Made by a program: the position numbers and the translations under genes
Shown: piece after piece, positions 56,667-64,000 of the stretch
Numbering within the stretch: the stretch's first letter is position 1
Layout of the letters: each line of letters begins with the position of its first letter
The notes under the pieces: model-generated
Databases searched by the model: none
Told to the model about the DNA's origin: nothing
What the model saw: the letters and a program-made list of their open reading frames with translations, nothing else
NCBI RefSeq assembly: GCF_004322855.1
Contig: NZ_CP036402.1
Coordinates: 1,736,001-1,800,000, forward strand
Direction: 5' to 3'
Source: Egibacter rhizosphaerae
GTDB lineage: Bacteria; Actinomycetota; Nitriliruptoria; Euzebyales; Egibacteraceae
DNA: 64,000 nt

Positions 56667-58613
56667 TCAGTCGCAGTCGGCCAGGGCGGCTCCGTCGCCG
56701 ACGGCGTGCGCACCCACCGGGACGGGCAGCCGGCCGGGGGCCTCGCCACCGCGGAGGACCTCGGCCGCCGCCGTCATCGCCGCGCGGCCCCGGTCGTAGG
56801 TCGCCAGGTGCACGTCGGCGTCGGTCACGGTGGCGTCGTAGGGCTCCGCGGAGGCGACGGCGACGACGCTCGTGTCCGATTCGGCGAGGCGGGCGCCGAG
56901 TTGCTGCTGACCGGTCGACCGCCACGCCGAGGTCGTGACCTGTACCACCAGGTCCGCGTCGACCGCGGCCGACACGGCGTCGGCGATCTGATCGGCGCTC
57001 GGTTGCTGGTCGGTGGGCACCGCCGCGATCGACGCCCCGTCCGTGTCGAGCAGCGGCGCGAGTTCCTCCACCCCGCCGTCGCGCGGCCCCACGACCGCGA
57101 CGGCCTCGCCCTCGGCGAACGGCAGGACGTCGCAGGCCGCCTCGATCGCGGTGACGGCGGCACGCGCGACCTCCTCGGACAGGCCGGTGTGTTCGTCGAC
57201 GCCGACCGCGCCGTCGGGGATCGGGGCCCGCGCGGCCCGGTCGTCACCGAGAAGCCCCAGCTCGGCCTTCCAGATCAGCACCCGGCGCACTGATGCATCG
57301 AGCCGGTCCTCGTCCAGGGCGCCGGTCTCGACGGCGTCGATCAACCCCGCCCGCACGTCGGGGAGGTCCGGTGGCATGAGCAGGACGTCGACCCCGGCCT
57401 CCAGGGCCTCGAGGGCGACCTCGGCCGGCTCACCGCGGCCGGTGATGCCCTCCATGTCGAGCGCATCGGTCACGACCACACCGTCGAAGCCCAGATCCTC
57501 GCGCAGCAACCCGTCGATCATCGCGGGGGACACCGTCGCCGGCCGGCCCTCGTCGTCGAAGGCCGGAACGGCCAAGTGTCCGGGCATCACCGCCCCGACC
57601 CCCGCCTCGATCGCCTCGCGGAACGGCGGCAGCGCCACCGCTCGGAGCGCCTCCTCCGCGTCGTCGACGGTCGGGAGCGCCTCGTGGCTGTCCACGTCCA
57701 CGCTGCCGTGCCCCGGGAAGTGCTTGGCGGTCGCTCCCACCCCGCCGTCGTCGAGGCCACGTACCTGCGCGGCCACCATCCGACCGACCAGCTCGGGCTC
57801 CGCGCCGACCGAGCGCACCCCGATCACCGGGTTCGTGGGCTCGGTGTTGACGTCGGCCGTGGGGGCGAGCGTGACATTGATCCCGACCGCGCGCAGCTCG
57901 ACCGCGGCCGCCCGGGCACTCTCCTCGGCCAGCGCCACGTCGTCGGCGGCACCGAGCGCCATCGGACCGGGCATGCGCGTGAACGGCTCAGGGGTCCGGG
58001 TGATGAACCCGTGCTCCTGATCGGTGGCCACGAGCAACGGCACCCCGGTGGCTTCGGTCGCGGCCTCCTGCAACCCGTCGGACAGCGTCGCGACCTGTTC
58101 GGGCCCCTGGATGTTGCCGAGCTCGGGATCGGGCTCGTCGTCGACCCCGGCGTACGTGAAATAGATGACGCCACCCAGGTCGTGGCGCGCCACGACCTCC
58201 GCGGGTGTGGGCGCGCCGAAGCGGGCCGCGTTCTCGGCCGCCGCCGGTGCGCTCACCTCGGTGGGGTGATCGCCCCGCACGTCGGCGACCAGCAGCTGGC
58301 CGACCTTCTGCTCCCACGACAGACGCTCGAGGACCCGCTCGGCCTGCGCGACCGCGTCCCCGGCCGGCTCATCGGGCGTGCCCTCGGCCTCCTCGTCAGC
58401 GTCGCCCGTCGCCGTCCCGTTCGTGGGGTCATGCTGCGGCTCGTCGTCGAGGGTGGGACGGTCCGGTGCCGGGTCGCCCGTCGCCTCCTCCCGCTCGTCG
58501 GGGCTGGATCGACCGGGAGCGTCACCGGGAGGCTCGGCCTCGCAGCCGAGCAGCACGAGGCCAGCCACAGCGAACACCCAACCCGCGGCCACCCCGCGGC
58601 GGTGCCCGGTCAC
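56667..58613 (-). CDS. Lipoprotein beta-N-acetylhexosaminidase, GH3 (NagZ-like)
   Basis: A 648-residue lipoprotein with lipobox LVLLGC near residue 24. An acidic Asp/Glu/Pro/Thr linker of about 70 residues precedes the (beta/alpha)8 domain. GH3 hallmarks are visible: VPLLVATDQEHGFITR, the NagZ-diagnostic KHFPGHGSVDVDSHEALP with the His/Asp acid-base pair, VMPGHLAVPAFD and the nucleophile in VVVTDALDMEGI. A second alpha/beta sandwich domain follows (AVAVVGPRDGG, VVAVASAEPYD), as in two-domain GH3 enzymes. It would remove N-acetylglucosamine from muropeptides or chito-oligosaccharides outside the membrane. The start is GTG 58613, overlapping the stop of the PhnD-like gene as GTGA. Confidence 0.92.
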   Translation of the reverse strand: MTGHRRGVAAGWVFAVAGLVLLGCEAEPPGDAPGRSSPDEREEATGDPAPDRPTLDDEPQHDPTNGTATGDADEEAEGTPDEPAGDAVAQAERVLERLSWEQKVGQLLVADVRGDHPTEVSAPAAAENAARFGAPTPAEVVARHDLGGVIYFTYAGVDDEPDPELGNIQGPEQVATLSDGLQEAATEATGVPLLVATDQEHGFITRTPEPFTRMPGPMALGAADDVALAEESARAAAVELRAVGINVTLAPTADVNTEPTNPVIGVRSVGAEPELVGRMVAAQVRGLDDGGVGATAKHFPGHGSVDVDSHEALPTVDDAEEALRAVALPPFREAIEAGVGAVMPGHLAVPAFDDEGRPATVSPAMIDGLLREDLGFDGVVVTDALDMEGITGRGEPAEVALEALEAGVDVLLMPPDLPDVRAGLIDAVETGALDEDRLDASVRRVLIWKAELGLLGDDRAARAPIPDGAVGVDEHTGLSEEVARAAVTAIEAACDVLPFAEGEAVAVVGPRDGGVEELAPLLDTDGASIAAVPTDQQPSADQIADAVSAAVDADLVVQVTTSAWRSTGQQQLGARLAESDTSVVAVASAEPYDATVTDADVHLATYDRGRAAMTAAAEVLRGGEAPGRLPVPVGAHAVGDGAALADCD

Positions 58614-59386
58614 GGAGCCTCGAGCGCCGGACGAACGGTCCGCACCCCGGCGTAGGTCTCGTCGGCGACCCGCCCGAAGCCGGCGAGGCCCGCGTCGGTC
58701 AGCGCGGAGCCCCCTCGTAGGGCGAGCATCGCGACGGCGAGGGCGTCGCGCTCGGCCGCGGTCAGGGCAGGACCCGCCACCATCGGCTGCGTGGGATGCG
58801 GCCCCAGCACGCCCACGCAACGCAGCCCGTCGCGGGGCCGCAGACCGTCGTGGGCGCCCCGCCGGACCTGTGCGTCGATCGCAGCGGCATCGGCCTCCCC
58901 CGCCTCGACCATGGCCATGGACCGCTCGTGACTCCCGGAGAACACCGTGCGTGCGCGGGGCAGGAACTCGGTGATCGCGTGGTAACCGCTCTGCGAGCAG
59001 GGATCGTTCGCCGCCCAGGTCGCGTCCGCGAGGTCCTCGACCGAGCCGGCGGGATGCTCCGGGCGCACCACGACCTCGGAGACGTGCCGGGCCACGCCTG
59101 CGCTGCGCGGGTCGCTCGGCACGGGCGCGACCCCGACCAGGGAGACGGGGACCGCTCCGTGCCGCAGCCAACGGTAGGAGGGTGCGCACACGAACCCGAT
59201 GTCGGCCCCGTACGACGTGAACGGCACGCCGTCAGGGCCGGGCCCGGACCGGCTGGCGTCGAAGTGCAGTTCCACCGGGCGGTCGAGCGTGCGCGCGACC
59301 ACGGACGCGAGACGTTCGAACAGCCATACCGGACCCGCGGGCACGAGGTAGCTCACCATCCGCAATGGAGCGCCGGGGCGATGCAT
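58610..59386 (-). CDS. PhnD/SsuA-like substrate-binding protein without signal peptide
   Basis: A 258-residue type 2 periplasmic-binding fold related to phosphate/phosphonate-binding PhnD proteins. Recognisable parts are VSYLVPAGPVWLFERLASVVARTLDRPVELHFD, the ligand region ADIGFVCAPSYRWLRHG, DATWAANDPCSQSGYHAITEFL and VEAGEADAAAIDAQV. There is no signal peptide or lipobox: the start, MHRPGAPLRMVSYLV, enters directly into the first strand. No permease or ATPase is adjacent. Its GTGA overlap with a GH3 lipoprotein gene indicates co-translation. It may act as a cytoplasmic binding or sensor protein, or the true start may be missed. The ligand is unknown. Confidence 0.8.
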   Translation of the reverse strand: MHRPGAPLRMVSYLVPAGPVWLFERLASVVARTLDRPVELHFDASRSGPGPDGVPFTSYGADIGFVCAPSYRWLRHGAVPVSLVGVAPVPSDPRSAGVARHVSEVVVRPEHPAGSVEDLADATWAANDPCSQSGYHAITEFLPRARTVFSGSHERSMAMVEAGEADAAAIDAQVRRGAHDGLRPRDGLRCVGVLGPHPTQPMVAGPALTAAERDALAVAMLALRGGSALTDAGLAGFGRVADETYAGVRTVRPALEAP

Positions 59387-59441
59387 GCGGCTAGCTTGAC
59401 CGATAAGCGCGCCGGTCGCAGCCCCGACCAGTCACCGGGGC

Positions 59442-59500
59442 ACGCCCGAGGGGCCGGGACGCCGAGAGGGGGGACGTTCCTCCCCGCCCCTCTCGGGCGT
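59442..59500 (-). terminator. Strong hairpin after the chemoreceptor gene
   Basis: ACGCCGAGAGGGG (59459-59471) pairs with CCCCTCTCGGGCGT (59487-59500) with one bulge. A second partner, ACGCCCGAGGGG (59442-59453), could pair with the same right arm. It lies 28 bases beyond the chemoreceptor stop on the minus strand, in a 141-base gap. Confidence 0.65.
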
Positions 59501-59527
59501 GTCGCGCGGCGACGCGGCTCGGCGCGG

Positions 59528-61108
59528 CTAGCGGTGCGAGCCGGTGCCGCTGAGCTGCGAGTCGTCGGACTGTCCCCAGCCGCCGCGCTCGGCGGAGTGC
59601 GACTCCTGCGGGGAGCGGCTGTCGGTTCCCACCGCCCGATGGGCCGCGGCGCCGGCGCCCGAACGATCAACCGACTCACCGGCCTGCCCCTCGACCACCT
59701 CTCGCAGCTCGGCGGACAGCGCGGTCAGGTGCTGCGCCGTCGAGTGGGTCCGGTTCGCCGATGCCGCAGTGCTCTCGGCGGCCTCCGCCACGCTCGCGAT
59801 ATTCGACGCGATCTGGCTGGAGCCCTCGCTCGCCTCGTTGACGCTGCGCGCGATCTCGTTGGTGGTCGCGCTCTGCTCCTCCACCGAGGAGGCGATCGTC
59901 TGGGAGATCTCGGCGACCTGGTCGATTACCTCGCTGATCTGCTCGATCGCCGTCACGGCGGACGAGGAGTCGGTCTGGATCGTCGTGATGCGCTGCGAGA
60001 TGTCGTCGGTCGCCTGCGACGTCTGCTGCGCCAGCTCCTTCACCTCGTTGGCCACCACGGCGAAGCCCTTGCCCGCCTCCCCGGCGCGCGCGGCCTCGAT
60101 CGTCGCGTTGAGGGCGAGGAGGTTCGTCTGCTCCGCGATCGAGTTGATCACCTCGATGACCTTGCCGATCTCGGCCGACGACTCGCCCAGCTGCGAGACG
60201 GTCTGGTTCGCCTGCTGGGCGGACTCGACGGCCCGGCCGGTCACCTTGTTCGCCTCGTCGGTGTTCTGGCTGATCTCCTGCACCGTCGAGGTCATCTCCT
60301 CGACCGCGGTGGCGACCGTCGCGACGTTCTGGCTCACCTGCTCGCCCGCCGCGGCGACCACATTGGCCTGGCTCGCGGTCTCCTCGGCCGCCGAGCTCAT
60401 CTCGGTCGACACCCCGCTCAACTCGTCGGCGGACTCGGCGAGCCCCTCCGCGGACGACCCGACCTGCCGGGTGATCTGGCGGGTCACGAGGACGGCCAGC
60501 GCCCCCACGATCAGCAGCGCGATGAGGATCCCGACGAGGATCTGGGTCTGCGCCTGCGCCGCCTCGGCGTTCGCGTCGTCCCGGCGCTGCTCCATCAGCT
60601 GGTCGCGCTCGCCCATGAGCGCCGCGTACTCGGCCTCGACGACGTCCATGTTGTCGTCCACCTCGCCCTGGGCGGCGAACTCCTGCGCGGCCTCGGAACC
60701 GTCGGCCTCGGACGTCTCGAGGATCCCGTCGAGCAGGGTGAAGTGCTGCTCGGTCCGGGGTCGTACGTCGGTCACGAACGCCTGCACCTCGTCGACCTGG
60801 GTGATGTCGGCGACCGTGTCGAGGTGCTCGAACGCGGCTTCCTGGGTCCCCCCGTAGGTTTCGAGCTCGCCGGCGTCGCCGGTGATGAGGTACTCGAACA
60901 CCGCAGCCTCGCCTTCGCTCATCGCGGCGATGTAGCGGTCGAGCTCGGCGTTGATGGCCGCCGTCCTCTCCAGATCGGTGGCGGCCTCGTCGAGGTCAGC
61001 GATGGCGTCATACGCAACCCACCCCATTGCTAGGAGGCCAACGACGGCCACCCCGAACGATGCGAACAGCTTGAACTTGAGCGACGCGCGCTTGAACCGG
61101 GATAGCAC
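59528..61108 (-). CDS. Methyl-accepting chemotaxis protein
   Basis: A 526-residue membrane chemoreceptor. TM1 is [24 protein letters not shown] near residues 14-35. A four-helix-bundle sensor (about 36-190) follows, then TM2 [19 protein letters not shown] and a HAMP-like linker. The signalling hairpin tip is [44 protein letters not shown], the invariant receptor core that binds CheA/CheW. Glu/Gln-rich methylation helices flank it. The C-terminal 40 residues are Ser/Gly-rich without the CheR/CheB pentapeptide. No che or fla genes are in the window, so it is an orphan receptor here. The start is GTG 61108, with AGGGGGA seven bases upstream. Confidence 0.94.
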   Translation of the reverse strand: MLSRFKRASLKFKLFASFGVAVVGLLAMGWVAYDAIADLDEAATDLERTAAINAELDRYIAAMSEGEAAVFEYLITGDAGELETYGGTQEAAFEHLDTVADITQVDEVQAFVTDVRPRTEQHFTLLDGILETSEADGSEAAQEFAAQGEVDDNMDVVEAEYAALMGERDQLMEQRRDDANAEAAQAQTQILVGILIALLIVGALAVLVTRQITRQVGSSAEGLAESADELSGVSTEMSSAAEETASQANVVAAAGEQVSQNVATVATAVEEMTSTVQEISQNTDEANKVTGRAVESAQQANQTVSQLGESSAEIGKVIEVINSIAEQTNLLALNATIEAARAGEAGKGFAVVANEVKELAQQTSQATDDISQRITTIQTDSSSAVTAIEQISEVIDQVAEISQTIASSVEEQSATTNEIARSVNEASEGSSQIASNIASVAEAAESTAASANRTHSTAQHLTALSAELREVVEGQAGESVDRSGAGAAAHRAVGTDSRSPQESHSAERGGWGQSDDSQLSGTGSHR

Positions 61109-61462
61109 AGTGGTCCCCCTGGAATCGGATGGTTCTTGCTCGGCCGACGAGGGTCCGCGAACCGCCCGGCCTGGTGTCCTGCGCGAGGCGCCGGGTCCGG
61201 TCAACGACACCCGCCACGGTCCCTTCGCGCAGCCTGTTCTCCCGCCGGTCGACCCGACGGACGACGAGATAAGGGCCCGAACTACTGGCGTCCCGGTCGC
61301 ATCGAGTGCCGCTCGAGCTCCGAAGCGCACCCGATGGCCGAGAACGGCCGGGGCCGGCGTTCGCAAGTAGTGGCGTCAGCGCACTATCCTCCCGCCGGCC
61401 GGACTTCCCCGCGACCGCCACGCCGGCGGAGAGCCTCACCGACGCCACGGAGTAGTCGCCGC
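61109..61462. other. 354-bp divergent intergenic region
   Basis: The gap separates the chemoreceptor (minus) from the Na+/phosphate cotransporter (plus). It must hold both promoters. The only symmetry noticed is TAGTG/CACTA (61368-61386) upstream of the cotransporter. No gene is seen. Confidence 0.5.
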
Positions 61463-62629
61463 GTGCCCTCGGTCCCGGACGACCCCTCACCACGGCCGGC
61501 GCGCGCCCGCGTCACCGGAATGTCGCGCGGCGAGCGGCTTCTGCGCCTCCTGCTGCTCGTCGCCCTGCTCTACCTCTTCCTGCTGGCAGTGGACACGCTG
61601 GGCAACGGGATCGCCGGCTTCGGGGAGGGCTTCACCGACCAGCTGTTCCGCGGCATCGGCAACCCCGCGGTCGGCCTGCTGGTCGGCGTGCTCGCCACCG
61701 TGCTCGCGCAGTCGTCCTCGGTGACCACCGCCACCCTCGTCGGGCTCGTCGCGAGCGGCGTGGTCGGCGTCGACGAGGCGGTGCCGGTGATCATGGGCGC
61801 CAACGTCGGCACGACCATCACCAACACGCTCGCGTCGTTGGGAAGCATTCGCCGCACCGAGGAGTTCCGCCGCGCCTTCACCGGCGCGACGATGCACGAT
61901 GTGTTCAACCTGGCCAGCATCGTCATCCTTCTCCCGGTGGAGCTCCTGACGGGTCTGCTCTCGCGCACGGCCGTGTTCCTGAGCGACTTCGTCGGCGACG
62001 CGCAGACCGGCGAGTTCGAGAGCCCCGTGCGCGCGGTGGTGGCCGGGGTCGGCGAACAGATCGAGGCGGGAGTCAATGCCCTCGCGCCGGGGGACCTCGT
62101 CGCCGCCGGCACCCTGCTCGTGCTCGGGTTGGGCCTGATCTTCGGCACGCTCTACTCGATCACGAGGAACATGCGCGTGGTGATGGCGGGCACCGCGGAA
62201 CGCTGGCTGAACGCGGTGCTCGGCCGGGCCGGCACGCTCGCGATCCTGATCGGCATCGTGCTCACGGTCGCGGTGCAGTCCTCCAGCATCGCGACCGCCC
62301 TGCTCATCCCGATGATCGCCGCGGGCGTGCTCCGGCTCGACCATGCCTATCCGGTAACTCTGGGGGCGAACCTCGGCACGACGGTGAGCGCCCTGCTGGC
62401 CGCGCTCGCCGTCCCCGGGATCGCGGGGCTGCAGATCGCCCTCGTGCATCTCGCGTTCAACGTCGTCGGCCTCTTGCTGTTCTGGCCGATCCCGCCGCTG
62501 CGCCGCATTCCCCTGCGCGCGGCCCGTTGGATGGGCGACCAGGCGGTCAAACGGCGGAGCACCGTGCTCGCGTACGTGATCCTGCTCTTCTATGTCGTGC
62601 CATTCGTCGGCATCCTCGTACTCCGCTGA
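61463..62629 (+). CDS. Na+/phosphate cotransporter (NptA/YjbB-like, Na_Pi_cotrans)
   Basis: A 388-residue membrane protein built of two inverted Na_Pi_cotrans repeats. Each repeat carries the QSSS motif: VLAQSSSVTTATLVGLVASG and VAVQSSSIATALLIPMIAAG. Each is followed by a matching block, VPVIMGANVGTTITNTLASLG and YPVTLGANLGTTVSALLAAL. These are the sodium and phosphate site signatures of NaPi-II and NptA. It imports phosphate with sodium. GTG 61463 is chosen because GGAG lies ten bases upstream; ATG 61520 would shorten the polar N-terminus by 19 residues. A PhoU-like gene follows after 11 bases, as in many bacterial NptA loci. Confidence 0.9.
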   Translation: MPSVPDDPSPRPARARVTGMSRGERLLRLLLLVALLYLFLLAVDTLGNGIAGFGEGFTDQLFRGIGNPAVGLLVGVLATVLAQSSSVTTATLVGLVASGVVGVDEAVPVIMGANVGTTITNTLASLGSIRRTEEFRRAFTGATMHDVFNLASIVILLPVELLTGLLSRTAVFLSDFVGDAQTGEFESPVRAVVAGVGEQIEAGVNALAPGDLVAAGTLLVLGLGLIFGTLYSITRNMRVVMAGTAERWLNAVLGRAGTLAILIGIVLTVAVQSSSIATALLIPMIAAGVLRLDHAYPVTLGANLGTTVSALLAALAVPGIAGLQIALVHLAFNVVGLLLFWPIPPLRRIPLRAARWMGDQAVKRRSTVLAYVILLFYVVPFVGILVLR

Positions 62630-62640
62630 CTGGAGGCGCC

Positions 62641-63303
62641 ATGTTCCGCTGGCTGCGTGGAAGCTCCGATGGCCTCGCCGAGGTCGAGGAGGCCTTCAAG
62701 GAGATGCTCGCCGACGGCCGTCGGGTCTTCGACCTGGCCTTCGACGCGCGACTGGGCGAGGCCGCTCCCGAGAGCATCAAGAGCGAGCTCGAGGCCACCG
62801 AGGAGCGCACCGACGAGGCCGAACGCCGGATCCGGCGCCTCCTGCTCACCCACGCGAGCGTGCAGGGCGGCGCGAACATCTCCGCCTGCCTGCTCTACAT
62901 GAGCGTCGCCAAGGACGCGGAGCGGGTCGCCGACCTGTCCAAGAACGTGTTCGGGATCGCCGACACGGTCGGCACGCAGCCTCACAGCGAGCTGTTCGAC
63001 GAGCTCGCGAGGCTGCGGGCCGAGGTCTCGCCCATGATCACCGACGCGGCGCGGATCTTCGCCGAGGAGCGCACGGAGGAGGCCGAACGATTCCTGGAAC
63101 GGGCTCGGGGACTCCAGGGAGACTGCCGCCGCCGCATCGACGACTTGCTGCTCGAGCGCGTCGCCGTGCCTCAGCCCGCGGCGACCGCGATGACCTACCG
63201 TCAGCTGTCGCGGGTGCTCGCGAACCTGCTCAACATCGTCTCCGCCGTGGTGATGCCCCTCGATCAGCTGGACTACCCGCACCGGGCCCCCGGCGAGGAG
63301 TAG
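62641..63303 (+). CDS. PhoU-domain protein
   Basis: A 220-residue all-helical protein with one to two PhoU-like helical repeats. Visible features are VEEAFKEMLADGRRVFDLAFDARLG, EATEERTDEAERRIRRLLLTHASVQGGANISACLLYMSVAKDAERVADLSKNVFGIA, with the E/D-X-X-(E/D)R metal-binding pattern of PhoU, and ITDAARIFAEERTEEAERFLERA. PhoU proteins form metal clusters and control phosphate transporters. In NptA systems a PhoU-like partner is often fused or adjacent, so this one probably regulates the upstream Na/Pi carrier. ATG 62641 has TGGAGG four bases upstream. Confidence 0.88.
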   Translation: MFRWLRGSSDGLAEVEEAFKEMLADGRRVFDLAFDARLGEAAPESIKSELEATEERTDEAERRIRRLLLTHASVQGGANISACLLYMSVAKDAERVADLSKNVFGIADTVGTQPHSELFDELARLRAEVSPMITDAARIFAEERTEEAERFLERARGLQGDCRRRIDDLLLERVAVPQPAATAMTYRQLSRVLANLLNIVSAVVMPLDQLDYPHRAPGEE

Positions 63304-63430
63304 CAGCGGCGTCACGACGCGATGGCCGCCGACGCGACCCCGCCGGCTCGATTCCCCCGTGGCTCCCGCGCAACGCGGCCGAGGCGTCGGCGGTCGGGAG
63401 CCGACCGTGGCTGCGACCTACACTCGCGGC

Positions 63431-64000
63431 ATGGCTCCGACAACCATCCCCGCGCACGTCGACGACCCCGTCAACGCGAAGATCCTCGCGGTCTCCGAGG
63501 ATCGCGTGCAGGGATTCCACCGCGAGCCCCTGCGCACGATCGCCGAGCAGTCGGAGGTCGAGCTCGACACGGTGATCACCCGCATCGCCGCGATGCTGCG
63601 AGAGGGCACGATCCGCCGGGTGCGCCAGACGCTGATGTCGACGAGCCTCGCTCCGGGGGCGCTCGTGGCGTGGCGACTTCCCGGGGAGCGGATCAAACCC
63701 GCCTTCGAGTTCATGTTCCGCGAGGACCCCTTCAGCGGGCACGTCGTGACGCGGAGCACCGACCGTGACACCCCCGGCAGCGACTACAAGCTCTGGACCA
63801 CGCTGAAGGTGCCGCGACCGTACGACATGGAGGCGCACTGTCGGTATCTCGCCGAGCGGACCGGCGCCACGGCGTACAAGCTCCTGCCGGCGAAGAAGCT
63901 GTTCGCGCTCGGCGTCGGCCACGTGCGTCGCCGCGAGATCGAGCCCGGCGACCGGACCGATGAACCGGGTCGGGTGCTCGACACCGAGGTGGTGGACCTG
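63431..64000 (+). CDS. AsnC/Lrp-type protein related to AhbA/NirD-like siroheme decarboxylases (3' end cut)
   Basis: The frame opens at ATG 63431 and runs off the window end, giving 190 residues so far. An N-terminal winged HTH of the AsnC type (EPLRTIAEQSEVELDTVITRIAAMLREGTIRRVRQTL) is followed by an alpha/beta domain. That domain contains DPFSGHVVTRSTDRDTPGSDYKLWTTLKVP, YDMEAHCRYLAERTGATAYKLLPAKKLFALGVGHVRRR. The HTH-plus-RAM-like layout with a KLWTTLKVP strand resembles AhbA/AhbB and NirD/G/H/L proteins, which decarboxylate siroheme, as well as Lrp regulators. Enzyme or regulator cannot be decided. TACACT ends six bases before the ATG, consistent with a leaderless transcript. Confidence 0.7.
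   Translation, partial: MAPTTIPAHVDDPVNAKILAVSEDRVQGFHREPLRTIAEQSEVELDTVITRIAAMLREGTIRRVRQTLMSTSLAPGALVAWRLPGERIKPAFEFMFREDPFSGHVVTRSTDRDTPGSDYKLWTTLKVPRPYDMEAHCRYLAERTGATAYKLLPAKKLFALGVGHVRRREIEPGDRTDEPGRVLDTEVVDL

Overview
The window is chromosomal DNA of very high GC (about 72 percent by eye) with dense, short-gapped genes, many GTG starts, several TTG starts and near-saturated G/C third positions, which points to an actinobacterium. Three features suggest a salt- or alkali-adapted member, possibly of the Nitriliruptoria/Euzebyales group: secreted and lipoproteins are extremely acidic, a complete seven-subunit Mrp Na+/H+ antiporter is present, and one exported protein carries three cell-wall-binding type 2 repeats. 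The lineage is inference; no rRNA or marker gene is present to fix it. Both window edges cut a gene.

Layout. 1-3.6 kb: a truncated methyltransferase, then a minus-strand restriction-modification cassette (Vsr endonuclease, PD-(D/E)XK endonuclease, C5 cytosine methyltransferase). 3.6-5.8 kb: tRNA-Ser(CGA), whose 5' end overlaps the end of tadA, a kelch-type protein and the last 33 codons of a lost Hsp20 gene. 5.9-11.7 kb: mrpABCDEFG. 11.9-18.1 kb: aldo/keto reductase, a signal-peptidase-like protein without the expected serine, sixA, and the proton-translocating transhydrogenase genes pntAA-pntAB-pntB. 18.3-24.4 kb: a 49-residue zinc-ribbon protein, an acyltransferase, a FhuF-like protein, a DUF427 protein, a cytosine-deaminase-like amidohydrolase and an LppX/LprG-like lipoprotein.

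24.5-33.5 kb: a CUT1 sugar ABC transporter without an ATPase, with two GntR/DasR-like palindromes upstream, then a divergent SbcD/YhaO-YhaN-TenA operon preceded by a 16-bp tandem repeat. 33.5-41.6 kb: an HTH/RES toxin-antitoxin pair with a clear promoter, a family III CoA-transferase, a RecQ helicase with a phosphoribosyltransferase-like tail, and a TetR/MFS/hydrolase detoxification module with a perfect operator. 41.6-51.4 kb: a crotonase-fold protein lacking both hydratase glutamates, a frameshifted hydroxyacid-oxoacid transhydrogenase, an EamA transporter with a long structured leader, an MFS transporter, an NCS2/AzgA-type permease, a HAD phosphatase, a DeoR regulator and a DEAD-box helicase.

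51.7-64 kb: envelope and phosphate functions. These are a DUF4349 lipoprotein, a C69-type peptidase with cell-wall-binding repeats, a Gfo/Idh/MocA oxidoreductase, a NagZ-like GH3 lipoprotein overlapping a PhnD-like binding protein, an orphan chemoreceptor, a Na+/phosphate cotransporter with its PhoU-like partner, and a 3'-truncated AsnC/AhbA-like protein. Many genes fit sodium and proton homeostasis (Mrp, Pnt, Na/Pi transport), amino-sugar and cell-wall turnover (ABC transporter, GH3, Gfo/Idh) and DNA maintenance or defence (R-M, SbcD/YhaN, RecQ, RES toxin).
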